From: Jaminaea rosea
Taxonomy: Eukaryota; Basidiomycota; Exobasidiomycetes; Microstromatales
Length of the DNA stretch: 64,000 nucleotides
Direction: 5' to 3'
Assembly (NCBI RefSeq): GCF_003144245.1
Contig: NW_020289978.1
Coordinates: forward strand, 868,001 to 932,000
Program-made: the position numbers and the translations under genes
The notes under the pieces: generated by a model
What the model was told of the DNA's origin: nothing
The model's input: only the letters and a program-made list of their open reading frames with translations
Databases searched by the model: none
Part shown: in pieces, positions 45,094-55,332 of the stretch
How positions within the stretch are numbered: the first letter of the stretch is position 1
Layout of the letters: every line of letters begins with the position of its first letter

Positions 45094-45450
45094 ACGTGGG
45101 AGAAGTGCGAGCCAGACGCTCTACGAGAGCAAAGCAATACACACACACATCGCCATACATACAGCTGCTGCGAGCGTGATCAGTTCGAGACGGAAATAGC
45201 ATGGCAGAAGATGGGAAGAAGAAAGGGCTTATGACACGAAGAGAAGAAGACAGAGGTGTGAAAGAGAGGGAAGCATTGAAAGGCAGCAGGCGAACGTACG
45301 TGCGTGCGTGCGTGCGTGAGTGCAAGCAGGCTAGCATCGTCTTGCAGTAGCCGCCTGCCTCCAAATGGAGACGGAGGGAAAAGGGGCGAGTGAGGTATCG
45401 TAACGTCAATGTTGTCAAGCTGACAGCTCTCAAGGCGCTGCATCGCACGC
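45094..45450. other. Convergent 3' spacer with microsatellites
   Basis: These 357 bases separate the stops of the proteasome beta2 and septin genes. They contain a CA run near 45136-45150 and a CGTG tetranucleotide array. No gene is supported. Confidence 0.4.
45298..45318. repeat. CGTG tetranucleotide microsatellite
   Basis: About five tandem GCGT/CGTG units lie in the 3' spacer between convergent genes. The unit is the complement of the CACG array near 21.9 kb, also in a convergent spacer. Confidence 0.7.
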
Positions 45451-46770
45451 CTACGCCTCCTGACCCTGTTGTGCCAGCCTGCTCTCCAAGTTACGCAGAC
45501 TCTCCTCCTTTGCCAGCAGCTCCTGACGCTTCTCCTGGATCTCCCTCTGCACCTTGAGCTCAATCTCGCGCAGCTTCTCCTCCTCGCGACGAAGCTGGTC
45601 CTCCTTGAGCTTGACCGATTGGTTTGCGAGCTCCTCACCAGGGATGGGCGCGTCGGCATAGTCTGAGTGGACGGTGCGAGAGAGCTGTGCGAGAGAAGGA
45701 CAAAGAGGAAGATGGTCAGCGACTGAAGGCCGACACGTTCAGAACAGCGGGTCTTTCGTCTCACCTTCTCAGTACGGTAATTCTCGTAAAGGAAGTCGTG
45801 GGTGATTTCCTTGAGGTCGGTCAGGTGAGTGCTGAGAAGGGCGGACCTGAGGCGCGAGAAGTCCGAGTGCTTGGGGTTGTCGACCTCGACAAGGCTGCGA
45901 GCGAGGCATGGAAAGGAGGTCAGCATTCTGTTCCTGCGATCGATGATGATGTCTTGCGACGCCGTGCTCGCACTCACCCCCACGGGTACTGCCTCGCTCG
46001 AACAGGCTCGCCATTGATCACAACCTCTTCCTCCGAGCCCACAATCGCGAAGGGCATCAGAGCCCTGAGCTCCGAATTGTCTTGGATCGTCTCCTCATCA
46101 TCCTCCTCAACATCGTAAGGGAAGTTGTACACCGGGATGCCGTAGTGCTCGATGTCCTCCATGACCCGCTTCTTAAATACGGCCAGCTCCGACTTGGTCA
46201 TCGTGTCCGACTTGCCAATGACGGGAATAACGTTGACTCGAGGCGAGAGACGGCGCATGAGCTCAATGTCCATCTCACGAAGTGAGTGGCCGGTAGGAGT
46301 GATGAAGTAGAGGAGGGCGTGGACACGGTTGTCCCTGAAGCGCGGGTTACGCTTGATTCGAGACTCCTCGGCCAAGATGTCGTCGTATTGGCGTTCGAGG
46401 AAGCCCACGATCTCGGCGAAGCTGGTCAAGCGGGGATCGACCATGTCATGTCAGTCCTGCGAGAAACGATGTCGAATAGCTCTGCGGTATCCTCGACTCA
46501 CCTGTACTCGTTGTCAATGTTCTCGGCGAATCCAGGAGTATCGACAATGGTCAGGCCAAGTCGTACGCCATCCTCGTCAAGCTCAACGTTGACAGGTTTG
46601 ATGCGAATGCCCTCTTCGATGTGAGCAGTCTCCGAGTCGAGGATGCGGTGGCCAATCGTCTCGTTCTCGGTCAATGTGTTGATGAAAGTCGTCTTTCCAA
46701 CGCCGGAGGCTCCAACGACCATGAGGCAGAAGGAGACACCCTTCTTTGTTGCGCGACGGCGGGAGGTCAT
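45451..46770 (-). CDS. CDC11: Septin, Cdc11/AspA type
   Basis: Four exons, 46770-46502, 46421-45978, 45894-45765 and 45684-45451, give 358 residues. Septins polymerise into filaments at the bud neck, septum and hyphal tips. The GTPase domain has a P-loop GASGVGKTTFINTL near residue 20, G3 DTPGF and G4 GKSD. The septin unique element is intact (VVEVDNP replaced by GLVEVDNPKHSDF, then HLTDLKEITHDFLYENYRT). RIKRNPRFRDNRVHALLYFI and YNFPYDVEEDDEET are typical of the Cdc11 class. A C-terminal coiled coil follows (LRREEEKLREIELKVQREI). The start MTSRRRATKKGVSF was chosen because conservation begins there. In the first intron an upstream TCTCGCAG acceptor would give an early stop, so the later GACCAG is used. 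Confidence 0.92.
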
Positions 46771-47443
46771 TGTGTGAGCGGGCGTACCGGATGAGGTTGC
46801 AAAGAGTGTGTGGTCTCTGCTCTGCGATGAGGAGCAGGTGGAAGAGGAGGAGACGAGGTTACGGTTGCGACGGAGAGGTGAAGGTGTCGAAGTGATGATC
46901 GTCGATCTGGCTCTCAACGTCGTCGTCGACGCCAACCAACTGACGCCCGCTCTCGCTCGCTCGCTCATGCCCACCTGAGCTGCCCGCCCGTCCGCCAGCG
47001 CGAGCGGAGCACCACGACACTACGCACATGGCCTGAGCGGGACGGGGCGGAGGCAATTCAGTCCGAGTCGAGTCGGGAGAAGCACGAGCACAGGCAGACT
47101 CGAGACGCTCAGGGCGGCCAAAGTCATCAATGGGCAGCGGCCGCTTCTTTCAATTAGGGAAGAAAAGGCAGCTGGAGCAAAATTGAGTGGTAGATCAATA
47201 GCTCAATACCATCGACGATGCGGCAGCGATAATAACAAGACCCAAGCTTACGCATCGTCTGAGCCACGACCGCGCTGCCGGCAGCAGACCTCTAGCTGTA
47301 CATTGCCATGGCTCGACTCGCTCAGCTTTCCCCACATCAGAAGCGCTAAAAGAAGCCGACGGGGTGCAGCCTGCGAGTCCAACACCATCAAGACCGCGAA
47401 GATCTCACACAGAGAGTTCTGCGCTCCTTCCCATCGGCCCATC
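46771..47443. other. Divergent promoter region, septin and asparaginase
   Basis: These 673 bases lie between the starts of two divergent genes. No gene, E-box or named motif is supported. GCGAGC and CTCGCT tetramer-like runs are present near 46950-46970. Confidence 0.35.
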
Positions 47444-49915
47444 ATGGCAAAGACGTCGGATGTGCTCATCCTCTTCGCTGGAGGCACCATTGGCATGTGA
47501 GGAAATCTCACGACGCGAGCACAGCCTATGTTCGCTCATACCTATGTTTCCTCCTCTCTCCCTCCCTTCCCAACCAGGATCCGCGGTGAGAACGGCTATG
47601 CTCCCTACCCCGGCTTTCTCACCGAGACGCTCCGCACCCAGGCACGCTTCCACGACGTAGACGGCTCAAGCATCTTCTCATGGAGCGACACGACGCGCCG
47701 TTTTGCACAGTGGGCTGAAGCGTACAGCCAGAGTCATCCGCAGACGCGATCCTCTTCCCCTACAACAGCAGCTAGCAGTCGGAATGCTTCGCCTGCGCCC
47801 AGAGGTAGAGGTGGGGCAGAAACGCCGCCATCGGCTGGTGGAGGACTACCCTTTGGCCCGCCCTTTGGCAGACCGATGAGGGTGAGGTCCTCAAACCCCA
47901 AGGGTGAGCAGAGGGCGATGCGATGGACGCCTAGGCCGCAGCTCACATTGTCACATCCTCGCCGCAGGCACCGCAAGCCGCAACGCCGTCTCGTCCAAGG
48001 TTCTGCCAGATGGTACGCTGGACATGCAACTTCCGTCTCTCATCACGCCTAAGTCATCCCACAATCAAAGTCGCGTGCGCTACACTGTCCTCGAGTACGA
48101 CCCTCTTCTTGACTCGTCTGAGATGTGAGTGCGACGAGCCTGCATACCCACCTGTATCCCCTTCTGACACGGTCTCCCCTGCTTGCTCGCCCGCACAGGG
48201 GCATCGATGACTGGCTTCGCATGTCGCGAGACATCGAGCTCAACTACGCAAACTTTGACGCCTTTGTCATTCTCCACGGCACAGACACGATGAGCTACAC
48301 AGCTTCTGCTCTCTCCTTTCTTCTCGAGAACCTAGGCAAAACCGTCATCGTCACCGGTGCCCAGGTGCCGCTCAGCGAGCTACGCAACGACGCAGTCGAG
48401 AATCTTCTTGGTGCCCTGCTGCTCGCATCGAGCTTCATCATCCCCGAGGTGTGCCTCTTCTTCGCCTCCACGCTCTACAGAGGGAACAGGAGCAGCAAAG
48501 TCAGCAACAATGCTCTCTCTGCCTTCGACTCGCCCAACTTGCCTCCCCTCGCAAGAGCAGGTATCAGCATCGACGTCAACTGGTCTCTGGTGGAGCGACC
48601 TCGCGCCGTCTCTCAGTTCCGTGCACACGACCGCATGAGCTCAAACGTAGCGCTACTGCGGCTCTTCCCGGGCATGCCGACGGATACTGTACGCCGCCTG
48701 CTCAGCTCAGACATCGAAGGGCTCTGCCTAGAGTCCTTTGGAGCAGGTAATGCGCCTTCTCGTCCCGACCTACTTGAGGCATTCAAGGACGCGACGGACC
48801 GTGGAGTCGTAATCGTCAACATCACGCAATGCCTGCAAGGCGAGGTTTCGGCCATTTACGCCGTGGGCGCGAAGCTGGCTGCCGTAGGCGTGGTAGCGGG
48901 CGCGGACATGACGCCCGAATGTGCCTTGGCTAAGCTGGCGTATCTGCTGAGCAAGAAGGATCTCTCGAGGGCGCAGGTGAGGGAATTGATGGGAAGGAGC
49001 ATCAGAGGAGAGCTCACGTCACGGGTGGCACATGGCGCATCTACGAGCGTGGGGCCGGCAAAGACGAACATGTCTGATTTGCTGGGCAGGATCCTGCAGC
49101 GACCGAGCACGGCGACAGTGGCGGGCGGGGCGAAGGAGAGAGATGAGGATGAGGACGGCCTTGCGTCTTCCTCTCCGTCGTCCGAGGCATTGGAACGAGA
49201 GATCGCTAGCGCGGAGCTTGCGATGCTACCCTATCTGGTACATCGTGCGGCGGACGCAGGAGACACTGATGCCCTCAGCTGGCATCTGGAAGCCCTGCAA
49301 CGTCTGCAAGCAGCAGCAGCCAACGCAAAGACCGGCAGCGGTGGTTCGATGGTCACAGCCCCCACTCCAGCTACCACGCAGCAAGGACAAGGGCAAGCGA
49401 CGGTACAGCACGGCGGCTCCCAACCAGCGGCAGCGCCTTCCGCAGCAGCGAGCACGGGCGGCTCTTCCGCTACGGCAGTCAACAGCACCGGGACCTCACC
49501 GCTCGACTCATCTCTGGCACTGCATATCGCTTCCACGCGCGGACATACAGCATGCGTCTCCCTCCTCCTCGAAGCAGGATGCAGTGTCCACCTGCGCGAG
49601 CCGTATGCAGGGCGTACACCGCTCTTCCTCGCCGCATCGAATGGGCACGTAGCCGTTGTGCGACTGCTGAAGAAGGCAGGAGCGCATCTCAGCCCGAGGG
49701 AGAGGCAGGGAGCGAGGTTCAGAATCAGGGAGGCGAAGGAATTGAAGACGAAGAGAAGAGGAAGGAGCATCGGTCCAGGTGAGAGCGAGGTCGACGCGCA
49801 AGGGAACGAGGCACAAATGGGCGACGAGGAGAGACAGGCCTGGAGGGAGGCGGGAGTTGACGACGATGGTGATGATGCAGGGGAGCTAGTTGTCGATTCT
49901 AAGGTCACGGAGTAG
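47444..49915 (+). CDS. ASPG: Type I L-asparaginase with C-terminal ankyrin repeats
   Basis: Four exons, 47444-47496, 47578-47903, 47968-48124 and 48199-49915, give 750 residues. The enzyme hydrolyses asparagine to aspartate and ammonia in the cytosol. The catalytic Thr15 is in ILFAGGTIGM; the second motif is VILHGTDTMSYTASAL and the catalytic Lys region follows (VIVTGAQVPLSELRNDA). Later conserved parts are GLCLESFGAGNAPSRPDLLEAF and QCLQGEVSAIYAVG. The C-terminal third is Ser/Thr/Gln-rich, then carries about two ankyrin repeats near 614-676 (SLALHIASTRGHTACVSLLL, then TPLFLAASNGHVAVVRLLKK), the layout of animal ASPG-type enzymes. An unusual Ser/Pro/Gly insert of about 80 residues interrupts the N-terminal domain after the first helix. 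No signal peptide is present, so this is not the secreted type II form. Confidence 0.9.
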
Positions 49916-51819
49916 AGATGTCGTCGCTTCTGCGGATCTCTTCATATCGCTCGCAATTCAATTGGAACAGCATGTGGTCGGAATCAGTCGCGTTGCTCAG
50001 TCTTTGCTCGCTACCACGAGAAGTATGTCTTAGCAAAGAGGGCTGAAGCCCGAATGTCTTGCTATTACTTTGTTGGCTGAAGCCAGAGACGAGTCGACGA
50101 TGCAGCTAATCTAGATGATGCGAGAATTACAGAGACGAGATATAATGATGAATGTGATGGGTATGCCGCGCGGCTTGGTCTTGTGTGTTGGTCCTCGTCA
50201 TGGTACGGGTCCAGAGGCATTGCGTGAATCTTGCTGCTCCGTGGCTGGGGTGGGGATGATAGCCACGGAGCACAGGCGGGAGAAGATTGGTGAAACCTTT
50301 GCCGCCCACGTACACCGTACCTCGAGCACTTGAGCCCTTCGAGCTGCCAGCCACCGCCTTCGCCCCCTCTTCACTACTCCTTGATCCATCGCCCTTCCCC
50401 GACTGGATAGCAGCACGAGCCGCCAAGACCCAACCCACCCGCTGCTACACTACGACTGCCTATGGAGCCTACGACAGGAGTGATGATGCCTTGCCCTCGC
50501 GTGAGGGTGAGCCCCACCTCCTTCGACTAAGCGTTGCAGCTCGGCGCTACCCTGTACGGCTCGGCCAATCCCCTCGCGCTACTTGACTCCTCCATCCTCG
50601 CCTCCAGCCCCTCGACTCGCTCCTCGGAAGAACAGCAACACCACCGCCGCCCACCACCAACACGACTCCATCCGTCCACGACCAACCATCGCCCACGAGA
50701 AGCCTCGCCCACCATCATACTCCCAATCGCCCTGCCATCCCTCTACAGAGTCGGTGCTACGCCCCTCCCACTAGGGAAGAACGCAGACTTAGGTACCGCT
50801 CCAGCTTCACATTTTAAGGCGCCCCACCTCCTGCCTTTCGGCGCGAGGTGGGAACTTCATCTGCCCAAACGTAGGTATAAGGCGCCGGCCACTTTGGACC
50901 GAACTTTGTTGCCCTACCTGCCCCTATACACGTAGTATGCGCCAGTCACCAGCTGCCCGCCAGACCCAAGCCACAGCGGGTATGAGCGCACTTTGGCGCT
51001 CAGTGACCGCTACCGCGGCGTAGGCCCGTACTGACAGTGGGTCGCGACTCGGGGACTTGACGAAGCGACACTTCACGCCACCGCTCTCGAGCAGCGATGA
51101 CGTGCCCGCCTGATGGAGGGCGTGCCTAGAGAGACCGAAGACGCGATGCGAAGTGAAGCCGGGCGTGGGGTCCCAGCAACTCTCCGCACCACGCCTGCAG
51201 GTCGACGAGAAGCCACGACGGGGACAAGACGCCTCGTGAGAGGAGGAAGGAAGGGGAGGAGGATGGAGCCGCGGTGTGGCAGACGGAGAAGGTGGTGTGC
51301 CCTCAACCGAAAGCTTACCGAGGGGAGGAGTAGGGGATGGGGGGAGCCAAGGCGCGGAGGGGGAACGAACCGGAGAAGGCGCATACCGAGCGAACGTAGC
51401 CAAGGAAGCAGGACTCACCGCGTCACGGAGGATGGGGCATCGCTCACTCCTGCCATAGGGTACCAGAGGCCGCCGTAGTGAGCTCAGGGAGGACTGAGGC
51501 TTGACGCGCTTGCACCACCAGAGCCAGCCAGGGGAGAGGACGTTGAACCAAAGAGCCGTTACGAGGTGGCCAAGGGTTAGGAGGGTAAGCAGTCCGAGGG
51601 GTCCAGAGGTGCTTGAAGAGGATGTCCATGGGTAGTGAAGGCCTTCTCCCGCCTACTGCTAGATTGCCGCGTTGCCCTGGGTTGTCCGTTCCTGAGTCCT
51701 CGGTGAACACTTGAGACCGTGGTATGCCGCTCCTCTCCCTCCTCTCCCTCCTTCTCCTCCTCCTCCTCCCCCCTCTCCCCCTCCCTCGGCGATGGTGACG
51801 ACGGCGATGGCGTGCCGGC
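49916..51819. other. 1.9 kb region without a supported gene
   Basis: This is the longest gap in the window. It lies between the asparaginase stop and the 3' end of the next minus-strand gene. Several open stretches occur. On the plus strand, 50287-50490 (PSPFPDWIAARAAKTQPT) and 50540-50935 (LYGSANPLALLDSSIL) look coding-like. On the minus strand, 50130-50445 also looks coding-like. I could not find a splice model that joins them in phase with an ATG, so I call none. A stem-like inverted repeat (CCCACCTC and GAGGTGGG) lies at about 50822-50850. Confidence 0.4.
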
Positions 51820-52376
51820 TCAACGGCAGGTGCACGGGCCTGCGAGGGCCATGATGGTGTCGCCATCTGAGTCGACCTCCCTCCACAATCCGCAGACGTA
51901 GCAGACAGGCTTGCCCAAGGCGCTGCTGCTCTCGTCGTCCGCTGTGGACATCGCCCTCTCCTCCTCCTCCTCCTCTTCCCCCTCCTCACCCTCCAAGCGC
52001 GCCCACTTCCTCACCGGCTCCTCTCCCTCCACCGCCTCCTCGATGGCGCGCTTACGCTTCGTTGCCCCAGCAACTCGGCGTAGCTCACCATCTTGGCGGC
52101 CCTGCTCCTCCCTGCGCTCCGGCTCGTTGCCCTGCACGGCTGCGCCCACCAGTGCCTGCGGCTGCTGCTCGCGAGGGGCACCCACTCGTTGGCGGCGCAG
52201 CGCGATTGCCCTCTCCATCTCCGCCATGCGCCTGCGTCCCGCCTCCTTGACCTTGAGTCGGCGCTCCCTGTCCTCGGCACGAAGGCGGCCAACGGCGGTG
52301 CTGACGCGGGGCGAGGCTGATGAGGAGGGGAAGGCGCTCTCGCTCTCGTCATGATCGACGGCGCCGGTGGTGATGG

Positions 52377-52409
<33 letters not shown>

Positions 52410-54525
52410 CTTGAGCCGCCTGTGAGACCGCGGCAGGTGCCAAGGAGGGCGCGACCGTGCCGGCTGATGCTGCGGCGCTCTCCTCCGTCTCCTCCAGTCC
52501 TCCGTGGATGCCAGGGGTGCCAGGCGGGGTGGTGGTGATGGGCGGGGCGGGTGCAGCTGGCTCGGCCCTGCTGAGCCAAAACGCCGAGGCCGAGTCGTCC
52601 TCCTGCTCGTCCACTGAGCTCTCCGGGCTGGCGAGTGCTGCTGGTGCTGGGCAGCGGGCGCTTGGAGGGGTGACCGCGCTGATGGGCTGGGCGGGAGCTG
52701 GGGCTGCGGCCGGGGCTGGCGCTGCTGCTCGGTCCATCCAGAACGCCGAGGCCGAGTCGTCGCCTTGTCCTCCAGTCGAGCTCTCCGGGGTCATTGCCAG
52801 CTGAGGTTGAGCAGCGGGCGGGCTCGGAGTGATGATGAGGCGGGGAGCAGCAGCTGGGACCGAAGTGGCAGAGGGCGCGATGCTTGCCATGGTGACGTCC
52901 CTGACTCCCTGCGACGCTCCTGCCCTGACTGACTGGCGAGGGCTCCAGACTGGTGGCGAGGTAGGGGAGGCCGGGCGGAAGGCGATGGAGGAGGATGAGG
53001 CGGTGTCGCACTCCATGGCCATGAAGAGACCCTTTCTCCTGCACTCCTCGACGATCTCCATTTGTCGGACCCTCTCCCTGACTGAAGCCCCGAGGCGAAT
53101 GGTCTTGCCCGGGTTCCAAGCTTGTGCGGGTGAGCCGCGGCGGGAGGAGGAGGAGGAGGAAGAGGTCGGCACCCCCAGCTGCTGGAACGCCTTGGCCACC
53201 GGGGGACGCGATTGAGGCGCCGCAGCTTGAGAGGAGGACGGGCGCGGAGAGGAGCGAGCGGAGGACGAGGCGACGGTTGCCAGCGGACGGTGGGACCTCG
53301 AGGGGGCCTTGGACTTGCCCTTGCCCTTGAAGTCCGCCTTTCTCACCACCACGCAGTGAGGGAGACCGAAGGACGGGAGGTGGAGGCTCGCCGGCCTGTT
53401 CTCACTGGTGGCATGGGCAGGGCGGTGCTTGAGGAGGGCCAGCTGCGGAGCCATGAGCGCAACCTCGGCGTTGCTGACCTCCTCTTCCTCTTCCTCATCG
53501 TCGTCGAGGCCCACGATTGTTGCATCCCCAACGTCCTCGACTTGCGGAGGGGAGAGCGCGACCCTGCTTGCTGCTGGTGACGAGAAGAGGGCCGGGGGCG
53601 ACGAGAAGAGGGCCGGAGGCGACGCGATGCGGACCATCTTGCGGGCAGTCGGGCGCTGAGGTGTCGACGCCATGGGCGCAGCGCTCGATGATGCCGCCCT
53701 CACAGCCTCCATGGGGAGCAGCAGGGCAGGAGGAGACTTCATCTTGCGGAGGCGCCTTGGTCCAGCACCGCGCAGAGGGGTCGAAGCCGCAGGTGGTGGC
53801 GTCGCTGCCGTTGACGAGGACGAGGTCGAGGCAGGTACCACGGTGCATCCGAGGGGCGATGCAGGAGGTGGGGAGAGGCGAGGGCGAGCCGTCACGTCTC
53901 CTTCGTAGTCCGTGGCCGTGGTGTTGGTGACCTTGACCGAGCGAGAGGGAGCAACCGAGTTGACGAGGCGAGAGGAGAGCGGGCGATGACGAGGAGGAGG
54001 ACGAGGGAGAAGAGCGGCGTTCTCCTTGTCTTGCACATGAGCGCGTGCTGCCAGGGAACCTAGCGCGCCTTGTGCGATTGCCCGTCGCGGACCCGATGCT
54101 GCGCGCCTGGTGATTGGGGCCTTGATCACCTTGGCTTGCTGCTGCTCCTGCTGCTGCTCCTGCTGCTTGTGCCCGACCTTGTTGAGGTTGAGGCCGGGCA
54201 GGGTCTCATCTGCGGCAGCTTTGGGCTTGCGCCCGAAGAAAGCCAGCACGTTTGGCGAGGGAGGGCTGAAGCGTGCTGCTCGAACGCGCGGTTGAGCCTG
54301 ATGCTGCGATGCCTCCTGCTGCGATGGTAGTCCCCCCCTAGTGGGCGTCGAGGAAGGACGTTGCTGCTGCTCTGCCTGCGCTATGTAGCTGCCCGGCAGG
54401 ACGAAGGAGTCACCCGAGTCGTTGCTGGCCTCGTCGCGCTGGTCGGGTGCAGCGGCTCCTTGACGGGTGGGCGTGGAGAGGGCCATCCACGATACTAGCT
54501 GAGCTAGCGGAGAGAACAGTGGCAT
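51820..54525 (-). CDS. Disordered orphan with KEN box, CDK sites and tandem repeats
   Basis: I do not recognise this 901-residue single-exon protein. It is Ser/Pro/Ala-rich and largely disordered. Four full CDK consensus sites are visible (TPTR at 18 and 60, TPLR at 249, TPQR at 288), with many more minimal SP/TP sites. A KEN box sits at 167-169 (VQDKENAALLP), a typical APC/C degron. A SPPALF-type motif repeats near 264-315. A tandem repeat of about 55 residues occurs in the second half, each copy with PESS and then DDSASAFW. Basic helices (RERVRQMEIVEECRRKGLF, RRRMAEMERAIALRRQRVG) precede a C-terminal Cys cluster (CYVCG then PCTCR) that could bind zinc. MPLFSPLAQL is taken as the start; MALSTPTRQ, 13 residues on, is an alternative. 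A cell-cycle-regulated nuclear protein is inferred. Confidence 0.65.
52378..52408. repeat. CTG trinucleotide repeat (poly-Ser codons)
   Basis: About ten tandem GCT/CTG units inside the 901-residue orphan are read on the minus strand as AGC codons, giving a poly-Ser run. A shorter interrupted CTG/CTC stretch occurs near 54136-54170 and encodes poly-Gln. Confidence 0.8.
52566..52799 (-). repeat. Tandem duplication of about 165 bases within the orphan gene
   Basis: Two copies begin near 52566 and 52731. The segment around ACGCCGAGGCCGAGTCGTC is nearly identical in both, and the flanks (GCAGCGGGCG and a GGAGTGATGA-like tail) also match, so the unit is about 55 codons and in frame. A third, weaker protein copy (TTPPGTPG then EETEES) may follow toward the C-terminus. 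Confidence 0.65.
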
Positions 54526-55332
54526 CGTGTGAGCGTCGACGAGGTCGAGGCTGACGATGCAGGTGGTGTGTGTGTGTGATGTGCTCTGGGGAGCACGAAG
54601 TGATCATAAGGAGCGTGGTGCGACGTGTTGGTCGCGAGTACATGCGAGTATGTACGGTGTATGTTGACGAGTGCAAGGAGTGAAGCGGTGAAACCAGCGG
54701 AGCAGAGCAGCAGAACAAGGAGCGATGAGACGGCAGCGTCGATTGAATCGAAGAGGAAAGCATTGATTGAGGAGAAAGGTCTCAATTGAAGCGGGAGACA
54801 CCGCCCTATTATATCCCTATATCCCGTGCCGGAAGCAAATCCACCCACGAGGGGCGACCCGCGAATCAAGAGACCTGCGAGCCGACGCCTGCGAGTCGAC
54901 ACCTGAAGCGACTCTACGAATCAGGTTGGATCAGTCCGCCGTTGATGAGCCAGTCGTCTCTACGATGATTCCTACTTAATAACGGGCAACTCGACGTCCT
55001 CTCGTCGCTCTCGGTGATGCCATTGCTATTGGTGTCGGCAGACCCTAAATACACAGACGCACGCTGGCCGTCTTGCTGCTACTGCTGCGAGATGGGCAGC
55101 TGGTTGCGTGCTGCCTCGATCAACGACGAGACTTGGTCTGCTTGACACTGTCCTTGTGAGATTGGCTTTGCCCAGCGTCCCTCTCGCCGCTCCCGAGTTT
55201 GGTTGATGGATGGCATGGCCGGGCGGGCGGGCGGACAGACGAAATGAGCTGAGCGTTGGCCAGCGGCGATGGCGAGCGGGCGGGCGAGCAGGCGGACGAG
55301 GCGGATGACAACCTGTGCGCCCTGCTGCCAGG
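54526..55332. other. Intergenic region upstream of the orphan
   Basis: These 807 bases lie between the orphan start and the SurE stop. A GT run lies at about 54565-54579. No gene is supported. It must contain the orphan promoter and the SurE 3' end. Confidence 0.35.

Noticed and set aside
49231-49908. A 225-codon minus-strand frame
   Set aside because: It is antisense to the ankyrin and tail region of the asparaginase gene, with Cys-rich low-complexity sequence and no conserved motif.
50924-51418. A 164-codon minus-strand frame rich in Pro and Ser
   Set aside because: It has no conserved motif, ends in unrelated-looking sequence, and overlaps other open frames on the opposite strand. Not enough to call a gene.
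52349-53119. A 256-codon minus-strand frame overlapping the orphan gene
   Set aside because: It is a second frame on the same strand as the 901-residue orphan, within its Ser/Ala/Pro-rich part. It has no upstream start signal or splice logic of its own.
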